Assembly (NCBI GenBank): GCA_946478635.1
Contig: CAMLCX010000339.1
Span: 1 to 5,766 of the forward strand
Direction of reading: 5' to 3'
Length of the DNA: 5,766 nt
DNA from: an uncultured Pseudomonadota bacterium
GTDB lineage: Bacteria; Desulfobacterota_B; Binatia; UBA9968
Shown: positions 5,176 through 5,766 of the stretch, one piece after another
Numbering within the stretch: position 1 is the stretch's first letter
Layout of the letters: each line of letters begins with the position of its first letter
Program-made: the position numbers and the translations under genes
The notes under the pieces: model-generated
Told to the model about the DNA's origin: nothing
The model's input: only the letters and a program-made list of their open reading frames with translations
The model's database searches: none

Positions 5176-5766
5176 ATGCGCACACGAAAACACAACCGGC
5201 TGCGTGATTACGACTACAGCACACCCGGAGCTTATTTCATTACCACCGTCGTCAAAGGCCGCCAGAATATTTTTGGCGAAGTTAAAGACGGGGCGAATCA
5301 CCTAACTCCGTATGGCGAGACTTTGGTCGAGCAATGGCATTGGCTGCACAAGCTGCACAAGCAATACCTGCACATCACATTGGATCTATTTGTCGTGATG
5401 CCAAATCACTTTCACGGCATCATCGCCATTGTAGGGACAGGTCGCGACCTGTCCCTACAGCCCAAAACCAAATCGCTTTCCGAACTAATCGGCGCTTTCA
5501 AGACCACAACCTCGAAACGAATTCATCAGCTAGGGATGTCATCGTTTCAATGGCAGAGATCATTTTACGAACGGATCATTCGCAATGATGATGAGCTTAG
5601 GCGAATTCGTGAGTACATCCAGACCAACCCGTTACGGTGGGAGCTCGACATCGAAAACGGCAGCCGTAAGGCCTACAGGGACGTTCGCAGTGGTTCCCCG
5701 CAAGATCGCGCCGTTCAAAACTACTACGACGATATCGTTCAGGCGCTAGGGACAGGTCGCGACCTG
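5176..5766 (+). CDS. REP-associated tyrosine transposase (RAYT, IS200-like Y1_Tnp), C-terminus beyond window
   Basis: From ATG 5176 the frame is open for 197 codons to the window edge, so the protein is incomplete. It matches Y1 transposases of the IS200-like/REP-associated type, single-strand DNA endonucleases that nick at a tyrosine and act on REP hairpins. DYSTPGAYFITTVVKGRQNIFGE (13-35) is the N-terminal strand region. LFVVMPNHFHGIIAI (71-85) holds the HxH metal-binding motif (His78, His80). KSLSELIGAFKTTTSKRI (99-116) is the next helix. FQWQRSFYERIIRNDDELRRIREYIQTNPLRW (124-155) carries the likely catalytic Tyr147 and the family's NPLRW end. No frameshift or stop is present. The insert IVGTGRDLSLQ (85-95) is encoded by palindrome copy 2, and the last residues GTGRDL by copy 3. 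GGAG at 5170-5173 is only two bases from the ATG, so initiation may be weak or start elsewhere. No neighbouring IS ends are seen, consistent with a domesticated single-copy RAYT. Confidence 0.9.
   Translation, partial: MRTRKHNRLRDYDYSTPGAYFITTVVKGRQNIFGEVKDGANHLTPYGETLVEQWHWLHKLHKQYLHITLDLFVVMPNHFHGIIAIVGTGRDLSLQPKTKSLSELIGAFKTTTSKRIHQLGMSSFQWQRSFYERIIRNDDELRRIREYIQTNPLRWELDIENGSRKAYRDVRSGSPQDRAVQNYYDDIVQALGTGRDL
5430..5459. repeat. REP-like palindrome, copy 2, inside the transposase gene
   Basis: The sequence is identical to copy 1 over the full 30 bp and over one further base (G) on the right. It lies within the transposase coding sequence directly after the HxH motif and is read in frame as VGTGRDLSLQ. 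It sits in the variable loop between the metal-binding strand and the KSLSELIGAFKT helix, where an insertion should be tolerated. Its length of 30 bases keeps the frame. Confidence 0.92.
5747..5766. repeat. REP-like palindrome, copy 3, cut by the window edge
   Basis: The 20 bases match copies 1 and 2 from their third base (TAGGG) through the centre TCGCGA and into the right arm, where the window ends. The base before TAGGG is C instead of G, so the GTAG foot is altered to CTAG on this strand. It is read in the transposase frame as LGTGRDL, near the expected C-terminus of the protein. Confidence 0.85.

Noticed and set aside
4523..5224. Long minus-strand frame of 233 codons opposite the amidohydrolase
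   Set aside because: It is the antisense shadow of a strongly supported gene; its product is arginine-, valine- and histidine-rich with no recognisable family.
5334..5588. Plus-strand frame of 84 codons within the transposase gene
   Set aside because: The transposase frame from 5176 is open throughout and has HxH and Tyr motifs; this one is a shadow, stop-free partly because the palindrome is stop-free in that phase.
5133..5766. CRISPR array from the three regular repeats
   Set aside because: The intervals are about 300 bases and are coding for a transposase; the repeats are full palindromes, unlike CRISPR repeats, and no cas gene is near.

Overview
The window looks like bacterial chromosome of moderate GC from an uncultured, probably soil or sediment lineage. 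Nothing in it fixes the taxon; a proteobacterium-like or deltaproteobacterium-like environmental genome (for example Binatota-like) is only a guess. Every recognisable gene is on the + strand, but there are several blocks with different histories rather than one operon.

Block 1 (1-1692) is accessory and partly decayed. It opens inside a LanC-like gene whose zinc-ligand motifs are intact but whose reading frame breaks near base 350, just before the family's C-terminal tail. A short N-terminal remnant of a RimJ/RimL-like GNAT acetyltransferase follows, then an intact HAD-superfamily hydrolase, then about 340 bases with only a doubtful 45-residue ORF and a candidate promoter/operator.

Block 2 (1693-2582) is a compact type II toxin-antitoxin pair: an Xre/MbcA/ParS-type antitoxin (DUF2384) and a RES-domain toxin whose GTG start overlaps the antitoxin stop by one base. 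Short repeats just upstream look like an autoregulatory operator.

Block 3 (2643-5137) looks like ordinary metabolism. A plausible sigma70-like promoter precedes a complete argJ (ornithine/glutamate N-acetyltransferase of arginine biosynthesis). After 91 bases comes a complete amidohydrolase of the COG3964 (dihydroorotase-like/deacetylase) family with all its metal ligands.

Block 4 (5133-5766) is the most striking. A perfect 30-bp palindrome with GTAG at the foot of both strands supplies the amidohydrolase stop codon. Thirteen bases later an IS200-like, REP-associated tyrosine transposase (RAYT, Y1_Tnp) starts and stays open to the window edge. A second identical palindrome lies inside this gene, just after the HxH motif, and a third begins at the window end. 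All three are spaced by multiples of three, so each would be read in the transposase frame as GTGRDL(SLQ). This resembles a REP/RAYT system whose transposase gene has absorbed its own presumed substrate sequence as in-frame coding inserts.
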